DNA from: Chelonoidis abingdonii
Lineage: Eukaryota > Chordata > Testudines > Testudinidae
Direction: 5' to 3'
DNA: 64,000 nucleotides
Assembly: GCF_003597395.2 (NCBI RefSeq)
Contig: NC_133773.1
Location: forward strand, 142,086,857 to 142,150,856
The position numbers were made by a program, and so were the translations under genes. This document shows positions 1 through 10,604 of this stretch, one piece after another (the first letter of the stretch is position 1; every line of letters begins with the position of its first letter). Below the pieces are notes generated by a model. It made no database searches and was not told where the DNA came from. It saw only the letters and a list, made by a program, of their open reading frames with translations.

Positions 1-174
1 GCATGCCATGAAACAGCTAATTGCAGTGGGAGGGGCGGGATGGAGGGGGAAGTGCTGATTGGTGGGGCCTGCCGCAGGCAGGAGGTTCTGGGGCGAGGGG
101 AAGATGCTGATAGAAAGATTTTTTCCCCCCGTGGGTGTACCAGCCCCAGAGCACCCCCAGAGTCAGCACCTATG
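1..174. mobile_element. Non-autonomous hAT element, terminal part (cut by window edge)
   Basis: The stretch ends in a block reading 'gtgggtgtaccagcccc', then 'agcacccccagagtcagca' and 'cctatg'. The same terminal block closes the better delimited copies at 4251-4470 and 41862-42161, where the end also reads like 'gtcggtgcctat'. The interior is G-rich. The other terminus lies outside the window, so no target duplication can be checked. Confidence 0.6.
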
Positions 175-192
175 TTCAGAGCTGCGCCCCGA

Positions 193-612
193 GAATGATT
201 AAAAAACCCGCCTTATAGCGACAGATTCAAGAAACTCAATTTATTTAGTGTAACAAAGATGGTTAAGGGGTGACTGGATCACCATCTATAAGTATTTACA
301 TGGGGAGCAAATATTTGGTCATGGGTTCTTCAGTCTACCAGAGGAAGGTCTAACACAATACAGTGGCTGGAAGTTGAAGCTAGACAAATTCAGACTAGAA
401 ATAAGGCGTAAATTTTGAACAGTGAAGCTTGTGGTGGAGTCTCCTCCATCCCAGACAACTTTAAAATCAAGAGAAGACTAGATGTTTTGCTAAAAGCTCT
501 GCTCAAAGAATTATCGTGGGGCAGTCCTCTGGCCTGCGTTATACAGGCCGTTGGACTAAGATCGCAGTGGTCCCTTCTGGGCTTGGACTCTCTGACGGGA
601 GATTGGATGTAA
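193..612 (+). mobile_element. CR1-type LINE, 3' portion, degenerate
   Basis: The plus strand carries remnants of the C-terminal part of a CR1 ORF2: 'gttaaggggtgactggatca', 'tggctggaagttgaagctag' and 'caaattcagactagaaataa' correspond to the RGDLI...NGLKL...RFRLDIR region of CR1 reverse-transcriptase proteins. The frame is shifted and stopped several times, for example after 'ataaggcg'. The same subfamily recurs at 17183-17248. The end near 612 lacks the octamer tail seen in other CR1 copies here. This is a dead, 5'-truncated copy. Confidence 0.75.
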
Positions 613-1400
613 TTGACTAACTTATTGTAGGTCTCAAGGGAGAAGTGTTTTCAGGAGGTGTATACTCCCCGCCCCCCATACACCCCCCTCTCCTGATTTT
701 CAGTCCCTTGCGCTAGTTCCTGGACAATGCTTTCTAACATGGCCCCATCAACAAGCCTGAAGCCTGCCTTGGAAAGACCTCTAAGAGTGAATGATTTGGG
801 TCTCCATGGCTCATTCAGTCCACAGCATCTCAGCTGAGGATGCTAACGGGGGGTGGGTGGGTTTGGGGGGGTTGTGAGGTGGATACTAGTTTGGTAGGTA
901 CTGGATTGAGACCCATAAGTTTGATTTGCCATAGGAGTGTTCCATCCTCTTAGCCTGCCAGAATGCTTCACAAAGCAGTGAGAACTACACAATTGGGGCC
1001 ACTTCTGCAGCTGGACTTAAGGCATTGGGCCAGTATCCTTGAAAGCTTTCTGGTTCTCATCAAGCAGCACTGCAGTTAGCGGAGGAGTCTTTCCGCCTGC
1101 TCCATTCACCCACTGGCGACTTCCATTGCCTGTCCAGTTAGAATTTGCTCCCCAGATTTTCCCATGTTCTTTGGAATTGCGTTGTGTGCTGAAATGGCGC
1201 TAGAGGGCATGGAAAGGTCGTAAGGGTCTGGCAGTGTCACCATATCCAGAGATGAGTGTCACCTTTGCTATCAGGTGTAATTTTTATTCTTTTCTAGCAG
1301 ATTTTCTTCCGAGCTTTTTTTTAATGACAGAAACAAAAGATCACAACTTGCAGCAATAACTAAAAATGATTTCTTCCTTACCCCTAAACTGCAAACGTAG
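613..1400. other. Unassigned sequence
   Basis: I see no reading frame of interest, no terminal inverted repeats and no recognised repeat. There is a short C-rich run near 665-690 and a G-rich run near 845-875. It is probably intergenic or intronic DNA. Confidence 0.4.
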
Positions 1401-1640
1401 GAATAAAATAAAGAGCTGAACAAAGGAAAGTCAGAAAGCACAGGTGGGATGGAAATAGAAAGCGACTCAGAAGAAGGAGAGGGGAAACGAAAAGGAAAGA
1501 AATACAATTACTGAGACAATAACAGAAGGTGACCAAGAGGCAAAGATAGGGAACGAGGAAAGATAATCAAAAGAGAAGGAGAGAAAAAACAATCAGAGGA
1601 AGGAGAAATAAAAGGAAGATCATGAATAAAGATAGAAGGG
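1401..1640. repeat. Purine-rich low-complexity tract
   Basis: The plus strand is strongly enriched in A and G over about 240 bases, with repeated 'gaaggaga', 'aaaggaag' and 'gagaaaa' words. Apparent minus-strand reading frames rich in Ser, Leu and Phe across this tract are a composition artefact. Confidence 0.6.
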
Positions 1641-1904
1641 GGCCGGCAGAGCTGGGCTGAGAACCGGAACTGAATGTATAATTGGATTTCTGGCCGTGTG
1701 TGTTGTGATAAGAAATTCCGTGTGCTGATTCTTTTTAAAAATACATATTTCACTGTGAGATTTGAATATGGCCAGGCACAACCCCATTCGCACTGAAAAT
1801 AAACATCACAGACTATGTGGGGGAATAACCCTTGACAGCAGTGGGGCAGAATTGGGTACCACCAAGAGTTTTGGCCCAGGCCTCACAGGTAGTTAGGCTG
1901 TTTA

Positions 1905-2100
1905 TTTCACCCACCTTGTCTCTCTAACTGATTTCAGTAGAAGTTACGTTTTTTATTGGACCAACTTCTGTTGGTGAAAGAGACGAAGTTTCAAGCTACA
2001 CAGAGCTTGTCTCTTTCACCAATAAAGTTAGTTCAGTCACCTTATCTCTCTACTATCCTGAGCCCAGCATGCCTCCAACAACATGGCAATTTGAAATCTA
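1905..2100. repeat. Hairpin-forming interspersed repeat
   Basis: Two arms face each other around 1995-2005: 'ttggtgaaagagac' near 1970 and its reverse complement 'gtctctttcacc' near 2010. The outer words 'caccttgtctctctaa' near 1913 and 'caccttatctctcta' near 2039 lie in direct orientation. I recognise the 'accaacttctgttggtgaaa' core as a common reptilian interspersed repeat but cannot assign a class. Confidence 0.5.
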
Positions 2101-3000
2101 GGGATGTAAGGAACCTAAATATCTTTGAGGATCTGGGCTTTTGTCTTCATCTCTAGAGCATCAGTGGTTCCAGTCCATTGCGGGGCTGGTAGTGACTGAA
2201 GGTTATTACCCTCTGATTGGGGGCCTGCATTGTGGGCGGTCTCACCAAAGTCCCTGGCATCACAAATGGAAGCAACACAATTGGCTGTAACCAGCCCCTG
2301 TTTGTTCTCTCAGCAGAGGCACCCAGGACCAGATGGGACGTAGAGACAATGAGTTAGTGTGATGTCTCTAGAAGTGCTCAGTGGATGGGAAGCCTGCCCT
2401 GTGCTTACTGGCTGTCCATGCCCTGAGCTGGCTGGCTGGCTGGCACCTTTAACTGTGCACTCACTCCTCTCCACACACAGGCAACAAAGACTTTGCAACT
2501 GGGCCCGCTCAGTGCCTGAGCTTGTTCCTTGGTAACCTGCACTACCATGGAGGAGATCCCAGCTCAGCATCAGACTCACTGGCTCCCAAGGACAGAGGAA
2601 GCCAGTAAGGGGTTCTGATGAATGCTGGCAGCGTAGGAGGGGTGGGGGGATGACAGGCTACCTCCCTTTGAAGCATGGGACAGAGAGATGGATTTCCTCA
2701 AATTCAACTCCTGCTGGGAGGTTACCTATTCGGTTGGATGTGAGAGTTTTGGTTCAGGTTCCTTATGATTAAGGAACTCCAAACCTGCCCCAGGGCCCCA
2801 TTGTGCCCGGCGCTTTGCATCCAACTGGCGGATACATCAAATGAGATATAAGCATAGCATAGCACTCATGGTCCCAGCATATCAGCTGCTGAGCAATTGT
2901 TTCCTTGTGGAGAGGATAAAGAATTATTTGTATTTGTTCACCTGGGCTTGATTGTTTAAGCCAAGCCAGATACTGTGTCTTTTGGACACGACTGTGAAAA

Positions 3001-3041
3001 TCTCTCTCTCTCACACACACTCTCTCTCTCTCTCTCTCTCT
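3001..3041. repeat. (TC)n/(CA)n microsatellite
   Basis: An uninterrupted run of TC dinucleotides has a short CA segment inside it. The overlapping minus-strand 'RERERE' peptide is produced by this repeat and is not a gene. Confidence 0.95.
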
Positions 3042-3080
3042 GCCAGAGCACCTGATCACTACACAGAGCCATTGTGGTTG

Positions 3081-3290
3081 GGCAGGGGACTGGGAGCCAG
3101 GAGATCCAGATTCCTAGATCTGCTATGGGCTTCCTTGGGTGACCATGGGCAAGTGATTTCCTCTTGCTATGAGCCAGTTTCCTTATTTGTATAGCGGTGA
3201 TCAGAAGACTTCCCCATCTGACAAGGAAGTGGCAAGACCTGAGTTTGCTAGCGTTCATGGAGTGCTTTGAAATCTTGGATTGGAAAATGC
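3081..3290 (+). mobile_element. MIR-like SINE, degenerate
   Basis: The order of words matches the MIR core and tail: 'gggagccaggagatccagat', 'gggtgaccatgggcaagt', 'agccagtttccttatttgta', then 'gtgctttgaaatcttgg'. Divergence is high, as expected for an old amniote SINE. Confidence 0.7.
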
Positions 3291-3924
3291 AACAGAAGTG
3301 CCCGTATTTGCTAGTGTTTGATTGACATTAAATATTGCAATGATTCGTTATGCCTGACATGTTAATAGCTGGGGCGATATGACCAGTAGACTCTCTAGGA
3401 TGGCAGTTCAGGGATCAGAATCGAATCTAGTCTGTCAAGAAGGGCCTGGAACATTCAACCTTCCTCCTGGTTCTGTTCAGCCCCAGCCTTGGTGGAGAGG
3501 ACATTCTGAGGAGTAATTCAGGAGAGGTTGCCCAGCTCCTGCCAGGAGATCTGAATTCCAGCAAGGCAGGTTCTGCCGGCATTATGGAAGGGATTATGGA
3601 TTATGAATGCAAACCTCAGGAGACCTGGGCCAACCTTCCTGAATAAAACATGACTCGTCCGTCTCCTCGTGTGCTCCAGTCACCTTAGCATAGCCTGCCT
3701 TGTGCTAATCCAGCTGCAGCTGTTTAACTTTCCTGGGTGGTTTCACCCTCGAACGTGTGTTGCTTTTATCTTCTGCAGGGCACAGCAGAGAATTCGCTGC
3801 TGTTCCTGCTGCTTCTGTGGTCCCAGAGCACTTTCGGCTCTGGGCTCAGAGTTCTGAGCTCCTGGGCCTAGATCCTCACAGGTATTTAGGTGCCTAAATC
3901 CTGTTTCAATCCATAGAGCACGTA

Positions 3925-4055
3925 GAGGAGTCAGCATCATGTTCCCCATGTTGGAAATGGGGGAACTGAAGTTAATTTATTTACCCAAGGTAACCGAATG
4001 ACAGAATTCAATTCTGCTGACTCCTCCTCCTGTGGATTAGGGAGAGTCTAGAATC
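3925..4055 (-). mobile_element. MIR-like SINE fragment
   Basis: Reverse orientation of the MIR core: 'gggggaactgaagttaattt', 'acccaaggtaaccgaatgac' and a downstream 'ctgactcctcctcctg'. It is recognisable but decayed. Confidence 0.5.
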
Positions 4056-4250
4056 AGGGAGGATTGGCAATCCCAGGGTGAAACGTCCCGCTGCATCGCA
4101 GGCAATGAGGGGGCAGGGGGTCCTTGTCACAAGCTGTCTTTGGAGTCTTCGATACACAGTTCTGTGCCCTGGAGTCAGTCTGTCATCCCCATCCATGCAG
4201 GATTCCAAAGATGGTGATGGATTGATTGATTCATTATTTTTAGCACAAGT

Positions 4251-4470
4251 GGGTGCCTACTTTCCTTTTTCCAGGTGGGTGCTCCACCGCTTCCCCCAAG
4301 GCCCCAGCCTCGCTCCACCTTTTCCCACCCCGGCTCCATTCCATTCCCTCCCCCCAGCACCTCCTGCCCACCACCAAACAGCTGATCGGCAGGTGGCTAG
4401 GGGTGCTGAGCACCCACTGTTTTTTTCCGTGGGTGCTCCGGGGCTGGAGCACCCATGGAGTTGGCATCTA
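4251..4470. mobile_element. Non-autonomous hAT MITE copy
   Basis: It starts 'gggtgcctactttcc' and ends 'ggagttggcatcta', inverted versions of the same terminal motif. Next to the 3' end sits 'gggtgctccggggctggagc', the palindromic signature shared with 41862-42161 and 43028-43511. I could not find a convincing 8-bp target duplication, so the copy is older or its ends are eroded. Confidence 0.65.
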
Positions 4471-4684
4471 AGATTTCTGTTATGGTATGATCTCGAGTTC
4501 CCAGCTCACCAGTCACTTTCCGCACACGTGGTGAGACAGAAGATCTGCAGTCGGGGAGATGACTAGCAGGAGTAGGCACTCCCAGTCTAGCTAGTGCGGC
4601 TAACAATAGCAACGGCTGTGCAAACCCAGGTGGGCATGTTCTTGCTTTCCTAGCTTGCACTGGGGTCCATGTCACCTCATTTCA

Positions 4685-4781
4685 CTGCTCTTTTTAACTG
4701 CGCTTGCTAGATTAAAGCTAGCACATGGGTATGCCAACCCAGGCTGCCATCTCCCCACCGACTGCAGTGTAGACATATCCA
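4685..4781. mobile_element. Possible MITE fragment with Harbinger-type end
   Basis: The segment contains 'gctagattaaagctagcaca' and ends 'tgcagtgtagacatatcc', which resembles the 'gtgtagacat' terminus of the Harbinger-like element at 7421-9867. Only one terminus is clear. Confidence 0.35.
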
Positions 4782-4840
4782 GAGCCTAGCCTATTCTGTA
4801 TCCATTCCCATTCTGCACTCATCACCGTAGTATCTGAGCA

Positions 4841-5653
4841 TAGGCGACGGAAGTAGGAGTGCTGCAGCACCCCAGGTTTTATGTGGGGCTTCTGGCCCCG
4901 CGCCCGGGACTCCACTCCCCAGCTTGGGTCCTGGGAGCCGACCCCATGCCCCACTCCTCAGGGCTGACTCTCGCCCAAGGCGCTGCTCCCGGCCTTCCAC
5001 CTGGGACTCCACTCTCCAGCTTGAGTCCTGGGAGCCACCCCCAGGCCCCACTCCTCAGGGCTGACTCCGCACCCGAGGCCCTGCTTCCAGCCTTCCGCCT
5101 GGGATGCCGCTCTCCAGCTCGGGTCCTGGGAGCCGCCCCCAGGCTCCACTCCCCAGGGCTGACTCTGCACCCAAGTCCTTGCTCCCAGCCTTCCGCCTGG
5201 GACTCCGCTCCCCAGCTCGGGTCCTGGGAGCCAGCCCCAAGCCCCATTCCCCAGGGCTGACTCCGCACCCGAGACCTTGCTCCCGGCCTTCCGCCTGGGA
5301 CTCTGCTCTCCAGCTCGGGTCCTGGGAGCCACCCCTATGCCCCACTCCCCAGGGCTGACTCCGCGCCCGAGGCCCTGCTCCCGGCCTTCCGCCTGGGACT
5401 CCGCTCCCCAGCCCTATGCCCAGGGCTCAGGCCCAGCCGCTGGCCCTGTGTCTTGCTCCCCACGCCCACCCCCAGCTGTGTCCACAGTCTCAGCCCCCTT
5501 GCTCCCCATGCCTCCTGCCTCCGCTATGTGGGTCCCCACCTCTCAGAGACACAGTCCTGTTCCCTGCCTCAGCTCAGGGGGATGGGCGGCAGACAGGGGT
5601 CAGGGGACTGGCTTTCAGCGCACCCCTATGACTAAAAATGTTTCAATGCTACT
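4841..5653. mobile_element. Inserted segment bounded by an 11-bp direct repeat, probably hAT-derived
   Basis: The string 'gtatctgagca' occurs at 4830-4840 and again at 5654-5664, directly bracketing this segment; a target duplication of 8 bp plus chance identity is the simplest reading. The left end begins 'taggcgacggaagtagg' followed by 'gtgctgcagcacccc'. The right end holds 'gcacccctatg' about 30 bases before the boundary, so the inverted termini are imperfect. Most of the interior is the 98-bp minisatellite listed separately. Confidence 0.5.
4880..5420. repeat. 98-bp-period GC-rich minisatellite, about 5.5 units
   Basis: The marker word 'gggctgac' recurs at 4961, 5058, 5156, 5254 and 5352, a spacing of 97 or 98 bases. 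Each unit also contains a 'ccttccgcctgggactccgc'-like block and a 'gggtcctgggagcc' block. Units differ by scattered substitutions. Long reading frames on both strands here, made of proline/serine or glycine/arginine repeats, follow from the repeat and show no sign of coding. Confidence 0.9.
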
Positions 5654-5665
5654 GTATCTGAGCAC

Positions 5666-6009
5666 TGTCCAGTCCTGCATTAAGCGAGATGGTTAACATC
5701 TGTCACGCATTTGTTCTCTCATCCTCTTCCCAGGGGCAGAAGTGCATGCAGAGACTTAGATTTTTAAAATAATATTGATAATATATACGTACACACACAT
5801 GTTGCTATATGTTTGGTAGCAAAATCAGGCCAAAGAAAAGGAACATGACTTGGAGCAGAAGGTGGGGAAGTTTTCAATTCCCTCATTTCTGGCCCCCAAG
5901 AAAGTTCTGTCTCCTGCACAGCTGAGCATTTCCCGTTATGGTACAAAGTTCCGTGGTACCTGAGAAGCAGAATTGTCAACCACGGTCTTCATCCTGGAAC
6001 TTCAGGCCC
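5666..6009. other. Unassigned sequence
   Basis: A short AT-rich patch with alternating purines and pyrimidines lies near 5766-5810. Nothing else was recognised. Confidence 0.4.
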
Positions 6010-6570
6010 TTTTAGATCTGCTGGACCCAGGCCAAGGAGTGCCTTGAAGTAAGGACCAAGACCTTCAACTTGATTCAATATTTTCTGGGAAAGCCAGTGC
6101 TGGGAGCGGAGGACAGATCTGATGAGCTCAGAGTGGCCTGGGTTGCTGAGGGAGATGTGCTTCAGCATTGTGTACCAGGTGGAGTTTCCACCATGCTGAA
6201 GGCTTCATGCCCATGTCCTTCATGCCAAGGATGAGCGGTGACAAAAGCATGAATAACTGAGGCCAAGTCACCTTGCGCAAGGTTGGGACAGTCTTCTAGC
6301 CAGCTGGTGATGGTAGCAAGTGTCGCTCACAGATGCTGCTGTGTGAGAGCTCTCCGCTGGTGCAGAGACCGACAGCACTCCTAGGCGACAGACTGAATTG
6401 GCCAACTGTTGGTGTGAACCTTCCACCAAAGGAGACTGCACCAGGGCTGCAAACTCCTCCAAGTACTTCTGGCCGCCAACTGGCATCACCTCTTTCTCAC
6501 ACGGGTTCAGCTTCACCCAGCTCTTCTCCATCCACAAGCTGATCTCATCCAAGGATGTGGGGATGTGACG
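6010..6570 (-). pseudogene. L2-like LINE reverse-transcriptase relic
   Basis: Read on the minus strand, the region encodes fragments matching the C-terminal half of L2-clade reverse transcriptase. From upstream to downstream they are a W-M...KLNP segment (near 6520), a 'RLGVLS' segment like the LGV motif (near 6380), a 'PQLFMLL' segment matching the stretch before the conserved SRLDYCN block (near 6260), and a 'KVLVLT'-like plus 'GLGPADL' tail (near 6020-6080). The pieces sit in different frames, so several frameshifts separate them, and no catalytic core motif survives. L2 elements are ancient in amniotes, which suits this decay. The assignment rests on motif order, not on alignment; a related non-LTR clade cannot be excluded. 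Confidence 0.6.
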
Positions 6571-6682
6571 AAGGGTGAATGGAGTTAGCACCTGCTAGTT
6601 GCATGAGTAAGTAACCAAGGGATCAGGTGGGATTGTACTCGGCTAGCCCACAATGCCAGACTGCTGCGTATGTCTGCCTGTG

Positions 6683-6800
6683 GTGGGAATTACAGCCTCC
6701 ATGGCTTGCCCCAGGTCACACAGGGACTCTGTAGCCAGCATAGGAACCAAACCCATATCTCCTGAGTCCTAGACCACTGGCTTAACGACAGGACCTTCCT
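6683..6800 (-). mobile_element. MIR-like SINE fragment
   Basis: Reverse MIR words: 'gccccaggtcacacagggac', 'aggaaccaaacccatatctc' and 'ctgagtcctagaccactggc'. The last corresponds to the tRNA-derived head. Confidence 0.7.
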
Positions 6801-6884
6801 GCAAAGATACACTGATGGCCACTAGAAATGGCCTGGATGAATCTTAAAAAATTCAGCTGAGTTCCTAACTCTTCAGAAGCTTGT

Positions 6885-7065
6885 GATTCTCATCCTGAAT
6901 CCGAGCGCTTTGTCCCTTTGTCTCCCCCATTTTACCAAAGAGGAAACTGAGGCACAGAGAGATGATATGGCAGGTCCCAGGCTACACAGCAAGGCAGTGG
7001 CAGGGCCACAATCATAATGGAGTTTTTGTCACCTGCTTCCCTGCTGAGCCCCTAATCCAGGCTGC
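6885..7065 (-). mobile_element. MIR-like SINE fragment
   Basis: 'gaggaaactgaggcacagag' and 'ggctacacagcaaggcagtg' are the reverse complement of the MIR core. It lies about 100 bases from another MIR fragment in the same orientation. Confidence 0.75.
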
Positions 7066-7209
7066 CTGAGGTAGTGGGGAGGAAGCTTTGTCACCGTGTC
7101 ACCATCGTCTCAGATAGTTTGTGGTGGAGATTTCATGAGGAAAAGGCTTTTCTAAAAGATTGATGCAAGGGAGAAAGGTTGGTCCTGTGGGTTAGGCCCA
7201 GGATAGGTA

Positions 7210-7420
7210 CTGAATCATAGTAATGTCGGGCTGGGGGGGTCCTTGAGAGGCCATCCAGCTCAGCCTCCCATGCTGAGGCAGGAAGGAGTAAACTCAGATA
7301 ATCCCTGACAGGGTTTTGTCCAACCTGTTGTTGAAAACCTCCAGTGATGGGGATTCCACAGCCACCTTGGAAACCTGTTCCAGTGCTTAACTACCCTTCC
7401 AGAGTTAGAAAGTTTTCGTA
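7210..7420 (-). mobile_element. CR1 LINE, 3' segment (left of Harbinger insertion)
   Basis: 'gaatcatagtaatgtcgggc', 'gttgttgaaaacctccagtg' and 'ggggattccacagccacctt' form the reverse complement of a CR1 3' end. The matching continuation 'tatccaacctaactctccct' appears at 9871, on the far side of the 2.4-kb insertion, so both halves are one original copy. Confidence 0.85.
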
Positions 7421-9867
7421 GGCCTGGTCTACACTACGCGTTTAAATCGATTTAAAGAGCGTTAAATCGATTTAACGCTGTACCCGTCCACACTACAACG
7501 CCCTTTATAGCGATATAAAGGGCTCTTTAAATCGATTTCTGTACTCCCACCCCGACGAGAGGGAGTAAGCGCTAAATTCGATATTAACATATTCGATTAC
7601 GGTTAGTGTGGACGGAAATCGACGTTATTTGGCCTCCGGGCGGTATCCCACAGTGCGCCACCTGACGCGCTCTGGACAGCAATCTGAACTCGGATGCAGG
7701 CGGGCAGGTAAACCAGGAAAAGCTCCCGCGAACTTTTGAATTACATTTCCTGTTTGCCCAGCGTGGAGCTCTGATCAGCCACAGGGTGGGCGATGCAGTC
7801 TCAAATCCAAAAAGAGCTCCAGCATGGACCGTACGGGAGATACTTAGATCTGGATCGCTGTATGGGGAACAAATCTGTTGTATCAGAGCTCCGTTATACA
7901 GAGATATCATCGAAATTGCCACCAGAAGGGGCGTTTGAAAAAAAATCTGCCAGGATAACAACAGCACTGCATGACAAGGCGTAACGGGCAAGCCAGAGAC
8001 TCAAGATGGAGCGACCTTCATAGGATGGAAGGGGCGGATGTCGTAGCTCGTGGACTCCAGCTATCTGCGCGCACAGTCCATCAACCCGGCAGTCTCTGAA
8101 GATTAGTAATTTGCATTCTTAGGCTTGCTCCCTAGCTGCCCATGTCTGTTTAGGTCAAACACAGTGTCTGGTCGTGGTTCAGGGAATAGGCTCGCTGCGG
8201 GGGAGGGGTTTTCCTTTCCGCCCTACCCACCACCACGTGATTAAGAAAAGGGAAAGAAATTCATTTCTTGACTTCGTTTCAATGTCAGCCCTATTGTAGC
8301 TCTAGAATGCTTGCTGGTAGAAAAAGCGCGATGCTGCAGCAGTGTGAAGAAGCAGTACTCCGCTCCTGCTCCTCTTCTCCGCCATCTCGCTGGTGGTAAG
8401 ACGGTGCAAGTAGGACTATGTAACCGTCCTCATGAATATCTAACAATGTGACATTGAGGCGCAACATTGCTGGTTTACTCCGGAGATTAGGATCAGAACG
8501 GCTAATAACGGCAGCTTCATCATTAGGCAACGTGGGGGCTTGCAGCCGGCACCCCGCTCGCCCCACTGGTCCACACGCCCTCTCCTCCGCTTTCCTGTGT
8601 AAAAGAAAAAGACTCTCCTGGATATATGCCTGGACTGTCATTAGCAGCAGCATGCTGGGCTCCGCTCTCACCCAAAAAATACATCGTTGGCTTAATGTCG
8701 AGCTGCCTGGACTATCATTCGCGCCGGCAGGCCTGCCTCCCCACTCATTTCAATGTACATCTCAAACACTCCAGTGTTGCTTATTCCTGCATTCTGTTAT
8801 TTCTGTCATGAGCAGCATCAAATGGGCATGGAGAGGGAGGTGGACACTGCCACGGTACACAGCTTCCACGGTAGCAGGAAGGTTGGGGGATGAGGGAAAG
8901 CAAACGGGTCGGGTTGTTGCAAGGGGCACCACCCGTGAATACTGACAGCGAGAAAAACAGCTGTGTTTCTCTGATAGCACTGGTCGCTCGCTAAATACAC
9001 TTGCCCTTAAATCTCTAGCAGACAAGACTGACTCTATTTTTAGAATACGGCATAAGAAGGAGGGATTTGACTTCAGTCGGCAAGTAGAGTCAATCCCAAC
9101 TTTTGCTTGCAAAAAAATTTTCAGCCAGGGGGGCAGCTCATGATAGGGCAGCGAGGACAGCTGACAGAGGGGAAAGATAACGCCGGTCATCATCATTGAA
9201 CCAGTTATTTCTCTGTCCTCATCATTTCTCTCCTTGCTCCCTCACATTTCTCTTCTCCGGGCCAGTAGACATTACAAGAACAAGACCTGGGGTTTGGGGG
9301 GGTTAAGCATACATCTCTGCTATACATTGCTATAAGAGGCAAGTGATGGCTGCTGTGTAGGCGCTGGACTGTATCGGCCTGCGTCTGTCCGCAGCATCGG
9401 CAGTTACACATTTACGCGGTGCCGGGAAAAAAAAAAAAGCCTGAACGGGCTCTTATGGTTGGCCGTTCTATGGGGCGTCTGCCAGGGGGCAATCGCAGGG
9501 AAAAAACGGCGGGCAAAAGGATTGTCAGACTGATGTTTTCGCCGCGAGGAAGGAATGACTGAGCGACATTTAGCGGGGCCCAGAACCACCCGCGCGATCA
9601 ATAATAGATTGCAAGCTAGAATTTACAAGGGGCCGAGGGGAGACTGCGGGAACTTTATCGGATATGCTACGGAAGAAGAAGCTATCCGCACAAATGCAAC
9701 GCTTGCAGAAATCGACAGCTTCAGAAATCGACGTTAGCCTCGGACCATGGACGCACAACACCGAATTACTGTGCCTAGTGTGGCCGCATGAAATAGAATT
9801 TATAATATCAGTTTTATAAAACCGATTTTAGCTAATTCAATATTATCCCGTAGTGTAGACATGGCCC
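7421..9867 (+). mobile_element. PIF/Harbinger-like DNA transposon derivative, 2.45 kb
   Basis: The left terminus reads 'ggcctggtctacactacg' and the right terminus, reverse-complemented, reads 'gggccatgtctacactacg', giving inverted repeats of about 19 bases. A TA lies on both sides (7419-7420 and 9868-9869), and the flanks rejoin into an uninterrupted CR1. The target may be a 3-bp motif such as CTA with one mutated side, as expected for Harbinger. Just inside the left end are runs of 'aaatcgattta'. A Myb-like reading frame relic lies at 7793-7984. I see no DDE transposase, so this copy would depend on another element. The same termini recur at 15172-15441. Confidence 0.8.
7793..7984 (+). pseudogene. 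Degenerate Myb/SANT-like protein of a Harbinger-type element
   Basis: A 63-codon frame starts at an ATG and reads 'MQSQIQKE' followed by an 'LDLDRCMGNKSVVSELR' segment. In related elements known to me this position encodes a DNA-binding Myb/SANT-like domain with the pattern W-T-x-x-E-x-L-D-L-I-x-x-W-G...ELR; here the tryptophans are lost and the helix spacing has drifted. Such proteins help the separate Harbinger transposase bind the element ends in the nucleus. The frame ends early at 7984, about half the domain's usual length. No second frame downstream could be assigned. Recognition comes from memory of the family and the conserved word order, so the name is moderately secure, while loss of function is clear. 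Confidence 0.6.
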
Positions 9868-10576
9868 TAGTATCCAACCTAACTCTCCCTTGCTGCAGAT
9901 TAAGCTGATTACTATGTTGTCCTTCCTTTACACTGAGAACAATTGATCTTATTTATAACAGCCCGTAACGTCTGTGGCTGTTACCAGGTCCCCCCGTCAG
10001 TTTTCTTTTCTCCCGATTAAACAAATTCCATTTTTGTAAACTTTGCTCATCAGTCCAGTTTTCTAAACTTTTTCTCATTTTGGCTGCTCTCTGGACCCTC
10101 TCCAGTTTGTCCACATCTTTCTTAGCACGTGGCACCCAGAAGTGGACCCAGTGCTCCAGCTGAGACGTCACAGCTGCCGAGGAGAGCGAAACAGTTACCT
10201 CTCGTGTCTTAGACAGGAAATACCTGTTACTACACCCCCAGATATTAGCCTTTTTTGTAGCTGCATCACATTTTTGACTCTCATTCAATTTGTGACCCAC
10301 TATCACCCGCCACCCCGATCCTTCTCAGCCTTCCCAGTTATACCTCGTTTTGTAGTTGTGCATTTGATTTTTTTCCCTTCCTGTGTGAAGTACTTTGCAC
10401 TTGTCTTTATTGAATTTCATTTTGTTGATTTCAGACAAATTCTCCAATTTTTCAAAGTCATTTTGACTTTTAATCCTGTCCCCACCCAAAGTACTTGCAA
10501 CCCTTCCTGACTTGGTGTCATCTGCAAATTATATAAGCATACTCTCCGCTCCATTATCCAAGTCATTAATGAAGTT
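9868..10576 (-). pseudogene. CR1 LINE, reverse-transcriptase C-terminal segment (right of Harbinger insertion)
   Basis: The minus-strand frame at 9953-10306 contains 'CDAATKKANIWGCSNRYFLS', then a stretch ending in 'WVPRAKKDVDKLERVQRAA'. This is the known CR1 ORF2 block between the palm domain and the C-terminus (K-A-N...EHWVQFW...K-D-...LERVQRAAT). Upstream on that strand, 10417-10570 carries non-frame-preserved remnants of the part that precedes it ('ttggtgtcatctgcaaatt' on the plus strand). With 7210-7420 it forms one 5'-truncated CR1 copy split by the Harbinger-like element. Stops and shifts abolish coding. Confidence 0.8.
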
Positions 10577-10604
10577 AGAGTCATGACTGAGCTAGATTCT
10601 ATTC
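10577..10604 (+). mobile_element. MIR-like SINE, left piece (split by hAT)
   Basis: 'gactgagctagattctattc' is the start of a MIR core that resumes at 11303 with 'ttctattcccacctctgcca'. The shared 'ttctattc' is the hAT target duplication. Confidence 0.6.

Noticed and set aside
2431..2444. (CTGG)n tetranucleotide run
   Set aside because: Only about 3.5 units, too short to call a microsatellite.
4078..4566. 162-codon plus-strand frame as a host exon
   Set aside because: It passes through a hAT MITE and has Pro/Ser-rich composition with no recognised domain.
4880..5420. CRISPR-like regular spacing
   Set aside because: Units are contiguous 98-bp tandem repeats without unique spacers, and the genome is eukaryotic.
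4859..5696. Several overlapping proline- or glycine-rich frames on both strands
   Set aside because: They are translations of the 98-bp minisatellite in different frames; a period of 97-98 also shifts the frame between units.
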